Below, piece by piece: positions 34,477 through 41,449 of a stretch of 41,449 nt of DNA. The stretch covers positions 1-41,449 of the forward strand of contig JAUYTV010000038.1 in NCBI GenBank assembly GCA_030694985.1, given 5' to 3'. This stretch comes from Methanoregula sp. (GTDB taxonomy: Archaea; Halobacteriota; Methanomicrobia; Methanomicrobiales; Methanospirillaceae). The notes beneath the pieces were generated by a model. That model searched no databases, was not told the DNA's origin, and saw only the letters and a program-made list of their open reading frames with translations. Position numbers and translations under genes: made by a program. The number at the start of each line of letters is the position of its first letter. Positions within the stretch are counted from its first letter, which is position 1.

Positions 34477-34607
34477 TGACTAGATCGTCTCTCCAGTTTT
34501 TAGAATTCCTGTTGAAAACTCAAATATAGTTTTTATGTAAAGTATATAGAGAAAATATTTTAAGTATATACTTACAGAATTGAATAGGTAACTGGGTTTT
34601 ACCGTAT

Positions 34608-34638
34608 CCGGGCCCTGTGTCCGGGAGCAAAAGCCCGG
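34608..34638 (+). other. Hairpin in the leader of the 34655 gene
   Basis: CCGGGC (34608-34613) pairs with GCCCGG (34633-34638), and a CCGGG lies in the loop. It precedes the purine-rich ribosome-binding stretch of the next gene and could modulate its translation. TATA-like elements lie at 34541-34550. Confidence 0.3.
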
Positions 34639-34654
34639 CAATGGAGAAGGGAGA

Positions 34655-34993
34655 ATGGAAACTACGCCGCAGAGAGGAGGCACGTCAATCATTGTAACAA
34701 AGACATCCGTACAACAAGGGAGGTCTGAAAACAATGCCATTGAAGCATGCCGGAACCTCACACGTGTCCTTGCAAAAAAGATTGAGGCCTTAACCCATGA
34801 ATGCCCGTTTGAACTCGACAATTCCGTGCATATCCGGTCTATGGGATTAACCCGTGCAACCACGACGGCTCTGGTCAATACGCCCGATAAAGATTTACGG
34901 GCAACGCAGACTTCAGAAATTCTTGTGGATGCCCGTGGGTTTACCTACAAGTCAGTACGGTTCTGTGATCTCGAACGTATCAGCGATAAATGA
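34655..34993 (+). CDS. Conserved-looking hypothetical protein
   Basis: The 112-residue soluble protein is preceded by a purine-rich GGAGAAGGGAGA ribosome site. It contains two Cys (residues about 32 and 50) and no recognised domain. The second half is likely beta-rich (SEILVDARGFTYKSVRF). Its stop codon overlaps the possible first ATG of the next gene, so the two form a unit with the arsC gene possibly upstream. Confidence 0.55.
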   Translation: METTPQRGGTSIIVTKTSVQQGRSENNAIEACRNLTRVLAKKIEALTHECPFELDNSVHIRSMGLTRATTTALVNTPDKDLRATQTSEILVDARGFTYKSVRFCDLERISDK

Positions 34994-35004
34994 TGAGGTG
35001 TATG

Positions 35005-35202
35005 ATGCAGGTTATTCAGGAACGAGAAAACCAAAACTCAGTAGACAGCATGCAAGGATTCGGGAAATATAGCGAAAAGAAATCCATGCACCCGGATGAT
35101 TTCAAGGCACACCTTGCCTGGGTGACGGCAAAGCGGTTTCATGAACTTGTTCTTGAGAAAACCTTTGCAGAGATGCCGGTTTATTACCGGTTCCCCGGTT
35201 AA
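35005..35202 (+). CDS. Small hypothetical protein
   Basis: The 65-residue soluble protein carries a helical HPDDFKAHLAWVTAKRFHEL segment and an acidic/aromatic C terminus. The ATG at 35005 is preferred because GAGGTG lies 4 nt ahead; upstream ATGs at 34990-35002 are in frame. It is paired with the preceding gene. The family is unknown. Confidence 0.5.
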   Translation: MQVIQERENQNSVDSMQGFGKYSEKKSMHPDDFKAHLAWVTAKRFHELVLEKTFAEMPVYYRFPG

Positions 35203-35217
35203 TACCTGTAAGCCTCC

Positions 35218-35904
35218 CTATTTTCTTTTCCCGGTAAACACAACAAACAGCCGGTTCTTGTAAACCAGATCAATCTCGCTAAACCCACAGTCCGCCAACC
35301 ACGTCAGCTGCACTGAGAGTTTCTCGTTCTTGTCAAAAGTGTCCCTGCGGTACAGCATCTGCTTCTTATCTTCAGGCGAAAGCGGGCACGGTAATAAAAA
35401 TTCGTCCCAGTAGTCCATGTAGCGTTGGTTGATAGCCGCAGTTTCGCCCAGTACCTGGTCAGCGTTCAAAAACATGCCGCCGGGATTTAAAGCGTCAAAA
35501 ATCTTTTTGTAGAGCCGGCGCTTATCCTCATGCTCAAGATGGTGGATAGAAAGCGCTGAACAGATCAGGTCATAGCGTCTGCCAAAGTCAACGCAGCTGT
35601 AATCGCCGGTAATGTACTGCACATCGGAGCGATCGGAAAACCTCTCCTTTGCGATGCTGAGCATCGATTCTGAAAGATCAACGAGCGTGAGCTGAGCATC
35701 CGGAAATTTCTGGATCATGAGCGCAGAGAGAAGACCGGTACCTGCGCCTATGTCAAGGATGGCCGGAGCCGGGTTTTTGCACGCCGCAGCCCAGACTGCT
35801 GCGCTGTAATAATCGTCCATCTCCGGGATGATCCATTTCCGCTGGGCATCATACCGGGATGCGGTGGCGTCAAATGCTCGCTTGATCTGCTCCAAAAAGA
35901 TCAC
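35218..35904 (-). CDS. Class I SAM-dependent methyltransferase
   Basis: The 228-residue enzyme carries SAM-binding motif I (ILDIGAGTGLLSAL), the acidic end of strand 2 (TLVDLSESML), motif II/III (ITGDYSCVDF) and LSIHHLEHEDK. These are typical of small-molecule methyltransferases of the type 11/UbiE group. The substrate is unknown. The start is a GTG at 35904; an in-frame TTG at 35892 is also possible. It converges with the small gene at 35005. Unlike the methyltransferase at 10771, it is intact. Confidence 0.85.
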   Translation of the reverse strand: MIFLEQIKRAFDATASRYDAQRKWIIPEMDDYYSAAVWAAACKNPAPAILDIGAGTGLLSALMIQKFPDAQLTLVDLSESMLSIAKERFSDRSDVQYITGDYSCVDFGRRYDLICSALSIHHLEHEDKRRLYKKIFDALNPGGMFLNADQVLGETAAINQRYMDYWDEFLLPCPLSPEDKKQMLYRRDTFDKNEKLSVQLTWLADCGFSEIDLVYKNRLFVVFTGKRK

Positions 35905-36158
35905 GTCCTATCAGGGTTTGTTAACGAATGGTAATCAAACCGGGGGTTCTTGGGATATTCATGAAAGATGGTTGGGGGGAAAAAAACTCCAGGGTCCGTG
36001 GGGAAATCCCGTTCATATCTTTTCTCCCCCCATGAAATCTCCTGCACCATTCTGGTAATACGGCCAACCCCGTCATAATTATTATCCGTAAAGATGAAGT
36101 GAGTATATGAGCATACGCCGGGACCGCATCTGCCGGCATTCCGGAGGATGTAAAAGAA

Positions 36159-37241
36159 ATGCCCCGTAATTATCAGGCCTTGGTTATTGTATCGTGCCTG
36201 GTCCTTCTTCTCCTTGGTGCAGGTTGTACATCCGTGGATCGCTCAATGGCAATCCCCATCACACCCCTAATAATCCCGACCACTGAAGAACTGATGCAGC
36301 AGCTCAGGGCACAGTACCCGGCGCCAGGCGAGCTTGTTGAAGTTGACGGGAACCGTATGCACATCAGGTGCGAGGGAACCGGAAGTCCCACGGTGGTAAT
36401 GGAAGCGGGGTCCGGTGACTGCTCGCTCTCTTGGGCCCTTGTACAGCAGAATGTTTCGGCGTTCAGTCGGGTCTGCACCTACGACCGGCAGGGATATGCA
36501 TGGAGTGATCCGGTCCCGGGCCCGCTCACTGCCAGTAACGTTACCGGCAGGCTGCACACGTTACTGTCCCGGGCAAATGTATCGCCACCGTATGTTCTGG
36601 TCGGGCACTCTCTCGGCGGAGTGTATGTCCGGTATTATACTCACCGTTACCCGGACGAAGTTGCCGGGATGGTACTTGTCGACCCGGGCTCTGAGTGGCA
36701 GATGATCCGTACAGGTGATGATTTTGCCCGGGAGCAGAAGGCAGCGATTGGAATGAAGACTTCCCTCTTGCGTGGTATGGGAAAGGAAGCGGCAAATGGG
36801 ACTTTTGCAAAAAACCTGTCCCTTGTACAGAATTATTGCAATCCTAAGTTACCCGCTTATGAGTACCATGCGTTCCAGGCACTCTGGGCTACAGAACCTT
36901 CGTTCTGGGAAGCTTGCGCAGTTGAAGGAGAAAGCGGTTTTTCCATCTGGGAGGAAGTCTCACGCGAAAATATTACATCCCTTGGAAACATTCCCCTGAT
37001 TGTTATCTCTTCAGGGCAGGATATGGGATTTTCCGCTGATCCTAAAAAGAACCGTTATGCAAACACGGTGTTTAGAACCCTCCAGAAGGAGATGGCAGCG
37101 GAATCGCTGCAGGGAAAATATTTCATCGCTTCAGACAGCAGTCACTACATTCAGATCGATGAGCCGGATCTGGTGACGGGAGCGATCCGTTCGGTTGTAA
37201 ATGCAACCTGGCAGGATTCTCCCCATCAGGTTCAGGCTTAA
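36159..37241 (+). CDS. Secreted alpha/beta-hydrolase lipoprotein
   Basis: The 360-residue product has a signal peptide with lipobox LGAGC (Cys23), so it is exported and lipid-anchored. The alpha/beta-hydrolase domain shows the oxyanion region MEAGSGDCS, the nucleophile S151 in VGHSLGG, the acid Asp probably in ISSGQDMGF, and the catalytic H329 in SDSSHYIQ. The substrate is unknown; esterase or lipase-like activity is expected. The ATG follows GGAGGATG by 8 nt, the strongest ribosome site in this part of the window. Confidence 0.88.
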   Translation: MPRNYQALVIVSCLVLLLLGAGCTSVDRSMAIPITPLIIPTTEELMQQLRAQYPAPGELVEVDGNRMHIRCEGTGSPTVVMEAGSGDCSLSWALVQQNVSAFSRVCTYDRQGYAWSDPVPGPLTASNVTGRLHTLLSRANVSPPYVLVGHSLGGVYVRYYTHRYPDEVAGMVLVDPGSEWQMIRTGDDFAREQKAAIGMKTSLLRGMGKEAANGTFAKNLSLVQNYCNPKLPAYEYHAFQALWATEPSFWEACAVEGESGFSIWEEVSRENITSLGNIPLIVISSGQDMGFSADPKKNRYANTVFRTLQKEMAAESLQGKYFIASDSSHYIQIDEPDLVTGAIRSVVNATWQDSPHQVQA

Positions 37242-37559
37242 TATCTGCCAGGAACACGCCAGTTCTTCCTCTCTTTTTATCGAACTCCGGTTCAACATTT
37301 TTCCCCATTACAAAAGTCCCTATCTCCCCTTTGAGTGTTCAGTGGTCCTCTATAGAAAAAGTGAGTGGGGGTGTGATCTATCCGCACCGTTCTGGCATCA
37401 ATATTATCCCAGAGATCGTATCAAAGCCCCAATCTCAACTGTCTTTCAAACCCCATGAGACTCCATACAAAAAAAAAGGAACCGGCACACTGCACACATT
37501 CCCTTACTTGAAACGCATCAGGACAATTTCTTAAAAAATAATAAAATGGGGGTGTCCCG
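37242..37559. other. Intergenic region, nothing recognised
   Basis: About 320 bp between convergent genes. It contains a run of nine A near 37466 and no frame with protein features. Confidence 0.5.
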
Positions 37560-38048
37560 TTACGGGCGGGTAATCACATGTTCAAAGGAAGGAACGGAAG
37601 TGAGATCCCGGTATTCGACAGAGTTCCCGTCGGGAAACCGGAAGGTGATATAACCCGATTTACCGTCAAGCGTGATCATGTTGCTAAACCAGTACTTATC
37701 AAGTTGTTTTCTTGCATCTGCAAGTGAGAAGGCCGGTGTTTTATAACGGGTAGCGCCCGGGGTTTGGCCTACTGTTACGAGACGCTGGACTGTGAGCTGT
37801 GTCTTATCGGGAGAAACGGAATGGACCTGGATATTTTTTCCTAATGCTCCAAAAAGCAGGGGGACTGCTGCCGGGTAGACGATTGCCTGCTCTGCCCAGT
37901 TCAGGGAATAATCCGCTGCAATCAATGCATCCCCGTTCTCTGCAACGGTGATATCAATATGCCGGATGCTGACTGCTCCTGCCGGGATAACAAGGAGGAG
38001 CATGAGACTTATTGCCACGATAACCGGCATACACTCACGAAGTGTCAT
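37560..38048 (-). CDS. Exported or membrane-anchored protein, function unknown
   Basis: The 162-residue product has a clear N-terminal signal segment (MPVIVAISLMLLLVIPAGA, residues 7-25). A beta-rich domain of about 135 residues follows (IRHIDITVAENGDALIAADY, then GYITFRFPDGNSVEYRDL). No Cys follows the signal, so it is not a lipoprotein. ATG 38048 was chosen since it places the signal sequence at the N terminus; a longer frame to 38135 is unlikely. The family is not recognised. Confidence 0.65.
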   Translation of the reverse strand: MTLRECMPVIVAISLMLLLVIPAGAVSIRHIDITVAENGDALIAADYSLNWAEQAIVYPAAVPLLFGALGKNIQVHSVSPDKTQLTVQRLVTVGQTPGATRYKTPAFSLADARKQLDKYWFSNMITLDGKSGYITFRFPDGNSVEYRDLTSVPSFEHVITRP

Positions 38049-38370
38049 AGTAAGATATGCTTTGGGATTGTTTTCTATAAATAGTAATTGGGAAATCCAA
38101 CCCCCCCACTGATGTGCGGTCCGGCCAAGAGTCATTACAACAATTACAGGCTTACGTTTAATGTGATTTCATAAGATCCATAAGGTCCTTAGTTTGCAGA
38201 ATTCGCCAGGTACGCCACAACTCCCTCCAGTAATCAGTCAGGGCGCTCCAGTGCCCTCTCTCCTGATGTGAGAACAGTATGCTCTGTTAGCAGCACTCGT
38301 ATCGGTTATTTAAATATTGAATCGGGAAAAAATGAAACGATTATTAAGTTTGGTGTGAACTTTAATACTT

Positions 38371-38865
38371 ATGCGAAAACTTGCAATTCTGGCCATTTTT
38401 CTCGCGCTCACGGTTCTCGTGAGTGGATGTACGCAAAGTCTGACTCCTTATACAACAACACCTCCCCATGCACAAGGTAATGAAGCTCTGTATAAGGCAA
38501 CCGCTGAAAAAATCACTGCAGAATCTGCCCAAGCCGAACTATACATAAAGAATTTCAATTCAAAACTCGCCTCAGCAAAACCTGAGGATATTACCGCTAC
38601 ACTGACCAGTGCATCAACCGATTTGCAAGATGCAAAACACCATGTGCAGAACGCCCAGGCCCTTTCACATGATCTCTCTGGTTATGCAACTAATGCCCAG
38701 GAACAAGCAGAAGCCCAGAAAATGCTTACAAATCTCCATAATCTGGAAAATGCCATCAGTTCCTTAAACTCCGCGATCGACGAACTCCAGAAATCTTCAC
38801 CGGATATGACGGTCTTCGAGGCAAAGATTAAGGAATCTTCTGACTGGATTGCAAAAATTAAGTAA
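38371..38865 (+). CDS. Small helical lipoprotein
   Basis: The 164-residue product has a signal peptide ending in the lipobox LVSGC (Cys20) and a Thr/Pro-rich linker. A long Ala/Gln/Lys-rich helical domain (about 40-160) then shows coiled-coil character (NLENAISSLNSAIDELQK). It is presumably anchored outside the cell. Length and composition resemble small surface coiled-coil lipoproteins of Methanomicrobiales, but I cannot name a family. Confidence 0.7.
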   Translation: MRKLAILAIFLALTVLVSGCTQSLTPYTTTPPHAQGNEALYKATAEKITAESAQAELYIKNFNSKLASAKPEDITATLTSASTDLQDAKHHVQNAQALSHDLSGYATNAQEQAEAQKMLTNLHNLENAISSLNSAIDELQKSSPDMTVFEAKIKESSDWIAKIK

Positions 38866-39074
38866 TTTTTTACCTTTTTTTCAAGGATTAGTCCTCATCC
38901 TGTAAGGATCCTATTCCCGGAATCCTCAATGATTCTCCTCTTTTGGATGCCATCACCGCTTGGCTTTAGCCTATTTTTTTGTTCCCTTTTTTCCCCTGTT
39001 GTTCATCCCATGACCTGATACTTCCTTTCTTGTACCGGTATTTGTTTCGGGTATATTTAATGTGAAAAAAGGGG

Positions 39075-39297
39075 TCAGATTGTTTTTTTAGGACTTTGGT
39101 TTTTTCTGTACAGGAATGAAAGACCATCGCTTGCTATCGTGACTCCTGCAAATAAAATGAATGAGGCGAGGGCATACTGGCTGTTATAGCCCAACAGGAA
39201 AACCAGCCAGCCAATGATGACCCAGTGAATGAAATAAATCCCGGTGACATTTTTACTCCATCTCCTGATCGTCTCATCACAAAATCCGGGAATATAT
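39075..39297 (-). pseudogene. 3' fragment of an acyltransferase-like membrane protein
   Basis: Some 74 codons remain: TIRRWSKNVTGIYFIHWVII, a second hydrophobic segment and a basic C-terminal tail. The pattern resembles the last membrane helices of acyltransferase-3/DUF1624-type proteins. The 5' part is cut off exactly at the left end of the IS element (39298). The first ATG in this frame lies inside the IS, so no native start exists. Confidence 0.65.
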
Positions 39298-39314
39298 GAG
39301 GCTGTTGCATAAAA
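39298..39314 (+). repeat. Left terminal inverted repeat of the IS1182-like element
   Basis: GAGGCTGTTGCATAAAA matches, with one mismatch, the reverse complement of 40931-40947. Confidence 0.9.
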
Positions 39315-39367
39315 GCCACACGGCCTGAATGTTAACAAATTTATCTGAGAAAGTAGATAAATAATTA

Positions 39368-40936
39368 ATGCCGCAGCACTACATCACTCGTCCATCAGAT
39401 CAGCAATTTCTTCTCCCAGTAGACATGAGCGAATGGCTTCCGGAAGATGACCTGAGCAAAATCATTCTGGACCTCGTCGATCATAAATTCGATCTCAGCC
39501 AGTTCTATGGGAAATATCGCGAGGATGGTTTAGGCGCTGCATTTTTTGATCCAAAAATTATGGTGGGACTGATTCTATATTCCTACTGCCAGGGAGTCCG
39601 GTCGAGTCGGCAGATCGAACGATTCTGCTATCGTGATGTAGCGTATAGGATAGTAGCTCGGAATCATCAACCGGATCATACCACAATCTCCCGGTTCTGC
39701 AAATCATTCACTTCAGAACTGGAGACATTATTCTTCCAGTTCCTGAAAATACTGCACGAAAACGGGATGGTGAACGTTGGTGTGATCGCTCTTGATGGCA
39801 CAAAAATGAAGGCAAATGCAGCCATGAGGAGGAACCGGATTATCACGCAAACGGAAATTGAGATTAAACAAATGTTTGAAGACTCCCGTCACATTGACGA
39901 AGAAGAAGACAAAATCTACGGAGATAAAGGAAATGCCGACATAGTTCCGGAGACCCTGAAGACCCACAAGAGACGGCAGGAATTGTTTGAAGCAGCAAAG
40001 AAGAAAATGAACGAAGAATCTGCCCGGGAAAATCAGGATTACAATGAACGGATGAAACAGCGTGAAGAAGAAGAGAACGATAATAGTGACGGAAAGAAAC
40101 TCCGTGGTCGAAAGCCAAAACCCCCAGTACCGGATTCACAGCGGACGACGAAGATCAATACTACCGATCCGGATAGCCGCATCATGAAATCCTACCACAA
40201 TGATTATTTTCAGGGATACAATGCTCAGGTTGTAGTCTCGGAGAATCAATACATTATTGCCGCCGATGTCATGAATGATGAGAACGATTCCAATCTTCTC
40301 ATTCCGATGGTAAAACAACTTGAAGACCAAGACTGTTATCCTGTATCGGATTCTGTTTTGCTTACTGATGCCGGATACTGGGGGTATTCAAACTATCTGG
40401 CAATGTGTGACAGTCCCCTGGAACTTCTCTGCGCTACCAGAAAAGAACGAAAATTATCCAAAATCGACCGATCGTCCAGGTTCCTCCTCGATTTGAAGGA
40501 TGTGTGTCGCAACGTTGGTACACCTTTTGCCAATCGAGTTATTCTGGCCAGTGTTGCGGCAGAATTCTATCATACCTTCATTGTGAATGGAAATATTCCA
40601 ACATCACAATCAATTGTGCGTGGAATTATGGAAGCCAAATTCACCTCTGAAAATGCCAAAACTCTTTATTCAAAACGTAAAACAATCGTCGAACCTTTGT
40701 TTGGGTGGACGAAAGAAAATCGGAATTTTAAAAAATTCCAGAGAAGGGGTCTTGGGATCTGTAAAAGTGAATGGAAACTTATCTGTTTGACCCAGAATAT
40801 TTTAAAGTTCTCGGCTGATATGAGAGCCAGAACACTATCTTTGGTCCTAATGGTAATCGAACCGGTCATTGATCTATTGGAGGCTTTCCACCAATTCTTG
40901 ATTTTTCGGTCATTGCCACGAGGAATTTTGTTTTAG
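39368..40936 (+). CDS. IS1182-family DDE transposase
   Basis: The 522-residue transposase has the N-terminal DUF772-like part (VDMSEWLPEDDLSKIILDLV and FDPKIMVGLILYSYCQGVRS). A DDE catalytic core follows: D in VIALDGTKMKANA, D in LLTDAGYWGYSN, and E in IVEPLFGWTKENR. A charged insertion of about 100 residues follows the first Asp, as is usual for IS1182. No frameshift or stop interrupts it, so the element could still be active. The start is ATG 39368, about 70 bp from the left end. Confidence 0.93.
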   Translation: MPQHYITRPSDQQFLLPVDMSEWLPEDDLSKIILDLVDHKFDLSQFYGKYREDGLGAAFFDPKIMVGLILYSYCQGVRSSRQIERFCYRDVAYRIVARNHQPDHTTISRFCKSFTSELETLFFQFLKILHENGMVNVGVIALDGTKMKANAAMRRNRIITQTEIEIKQMFEDSRHIDEEEDKIYGDKGNADIVPETLKTHKRRQELFEAAKKKMNEESARENQDYNERMKQREEEENDNSDGKKLRGRKPKPPVPDSQRTTKINTTDPDSRIMKSYHNDYFQGYNAQVVVSENQYIIAADVMNDENDSNLLIPMVKQLEDQDCYPVSDSVLLTDAGYWGYSNYLAMCDSPLELLCATRKERKLSKIDRSSRFLLDLKDVCRNVGTPFANRVILASVAAEFYHTFIVNGNIPTSQSIVRGIMEAKFTSENAKTLYSKRKTIVEPLFGWTKENRNFKKFQRRGLGICKSEWKLICLTQNILKFSADMRARTLSLVLMVIEPVIDLLEAFHQFLIFRSLPRGILF

Positions 40937-40947
40937 GCAACAGCCTC
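40931..40947 (-). repeat. Right terminal inverted repeat of the IS1182-like element
   Basis: The reverse complement of this stretch is GAGGCTGTTGCCTAAAA, matching the left end except for one base. Confidence 0.9.
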
Positions 40948-40948
40948 T

Positions 40949-41449
40949 AAAGATCCGTTTTTAAAACTAAAGTGTGCATATGGCCTTGAGAATTTATTTT
41001 TTCGATATGATGAATTCGAAGAATCGCTTCGTTTTTGTGAAATATGCCAGGAAAATCTCACTAAAATTCCAAAAGACCGTTTCGATAAAAAAATCGATAA
41101 ATTTTACTTATTAATCGACACAGGAAAAAATCACTATAAAATGGGCAAGGCTGATCTTGCAAAATCCTTATTTTCCCAAGCAAAACGAAGGATTCAGCAG
41201 TTTCAAGATGACTCTCCAATATTAAAAATAAGGATATTGTTGAAACTAGCTGAAGGATACGAAATCTCAAACGATGAAAAAGAGGAGATTGAAATAAGAA
41301 AAAAGATCCTTGATCTTGCAGACAAAAACGGGATGCGCAGGGAATCTCACTCATCTTTAAGGTTAGTTCAATTATTGGGAATCAAAATATCAACAGCCTT
41401 GGATGACAGAGAATTGAGCGATATTATAAAAAACCGGCATGAAACATTT
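40949..41449 (+). pseudogene. 5'-truncated TPR-like helical protein, continuing past the window
   Basis: A frame of 167 codons is open from the IS edge to the window end without a stop. Its sequence is helical and charged, with TPR-like repeats (KCAYGLENLFFRYDEFEESL, then YKMGKADLAKSLFSQAKR). It lacks a start codon before the repeats begin, since the upstream part was removed at the IS junction. AT content is higher than in the neighbouring metabolic genes, as often seen for accessory DNA. The rest of the gene is outside the window. Confidence 0.65.

Larger units (their letters stand above)
39298..40947 (+). mobile_element. IS1182-like insertion sequence, complete, 1650 bp
   Basis: It is bounded by 17-bp terminal inverted repeats (16 of 17 matching) and encodes one intact 522-residue transposase whose stop codon lies inside the right repeat. 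The flanks do not show a target-site duplication (ATAT on the left, TAAA on the right). The two sides carry fragments of different genes. This fits deletion of adjacent DNA after insertion. Confidence 0.9.

Noticed and set aside
38160-38290. Trp-rich minus-strand frame of about 42 codons (HWSALTDYWRELWRTW)
   Set aside because: It has no ATG, GTG or TTG start and no family could be recognised. It is probably chance.
1-41449. tRNA or rRNA genes
   Set aside because: No convincing tRNA cloverleaf (TTCGAATC-type arm with matching acceptor) or rRNA motif was found when reading by eye. A covariance-model scan would be needed to exclude them fully.

Overview
The window looks like chromosome of a methanogenic euryarchaeon, most likely Methanomicrobiales (Methanoregula-like). 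The order is inferred from gene content: a PhoU fused to an AbrB domain, PAS/REC/histidine-kinase proteins of methanogen type, Mth938-like and CxxC-x17-CxxC proteins, archaeal TATA boxes and Shine-Dalgarno sites of the GGAGGTGA type. There is no rRNA, no tRNA that I can recognise, no CRISPR array and no methanogenesis operon to settle it.

Layout. 1-5.7 kb is an accessory region. It holds a 65-bp exact direct repeat, a PhzF-like isomerase, a VapBC-type pair flanked by related repeats, a Fic/Doc protein without its catalytic His, a TerB-like protein and several small membrane or zinc proteins. 5.8-11.4 kb holds a dCMP deaminase, an HTH-PAS regulator and a Kup potassium transporter, interspersed with genes that appear broken: an amber-interrupted small membrane protein, an amber-interrupted GNAT acetyltransferase and a methyltransferase with two +1 frameshifts. 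12.4-18.2 kb is a leftward signalling cluster: a CHASE4 kinase without the H-box His, an Rcp1-like receiver, a PAS kinase and a REC-PAS protein, plus the 3' remnant of a lost kinase.

18.4-32.2 kb is a phosphate and polyphosphate island. A leftward AbrB-PhoU regulator diverges from pstS, a fused pstCA, pstB, phoU, a low-molecular-weight phosphatase/ArsC-like gene, ppk1 and a ppx with C-terminal HD domain. A PII-like protein, a PHP phosphoesterase, a SixA phosphohistidine phosphatase and an Mth938-like protein follow. Together these would import phosphate, sense it through two PhoU proteins, store it as polyphosphate and mobilise it again. A 5'-truncated TnpB has landed on the 3' end of the PHP gene.

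32.5-39 kb carries a three-gene Cys-rich/membrane operon, a canonical arsenate reductase, two small unknown genes, a methyltransferase, an alpha/beta-hydrolase lipoprotein and two small exported proteins. At the right end an intact 1650-bp IS1182-like element lies between two unrelated divergent genes that have both lost their 5' ends, which points to an IS-mediated deletion.

No obviously new multi-gene defence or metabolic system was found. The most useful leads are the Cys-lacking phosphatase inside the pst-ppk operon, the His-less kinase and Fic proteins, the unusual density of interrupted genes, the Cys-rich operon at 32.5-33.6 kb, and an ACTATAGT palindrome found only in intergenic DNA.
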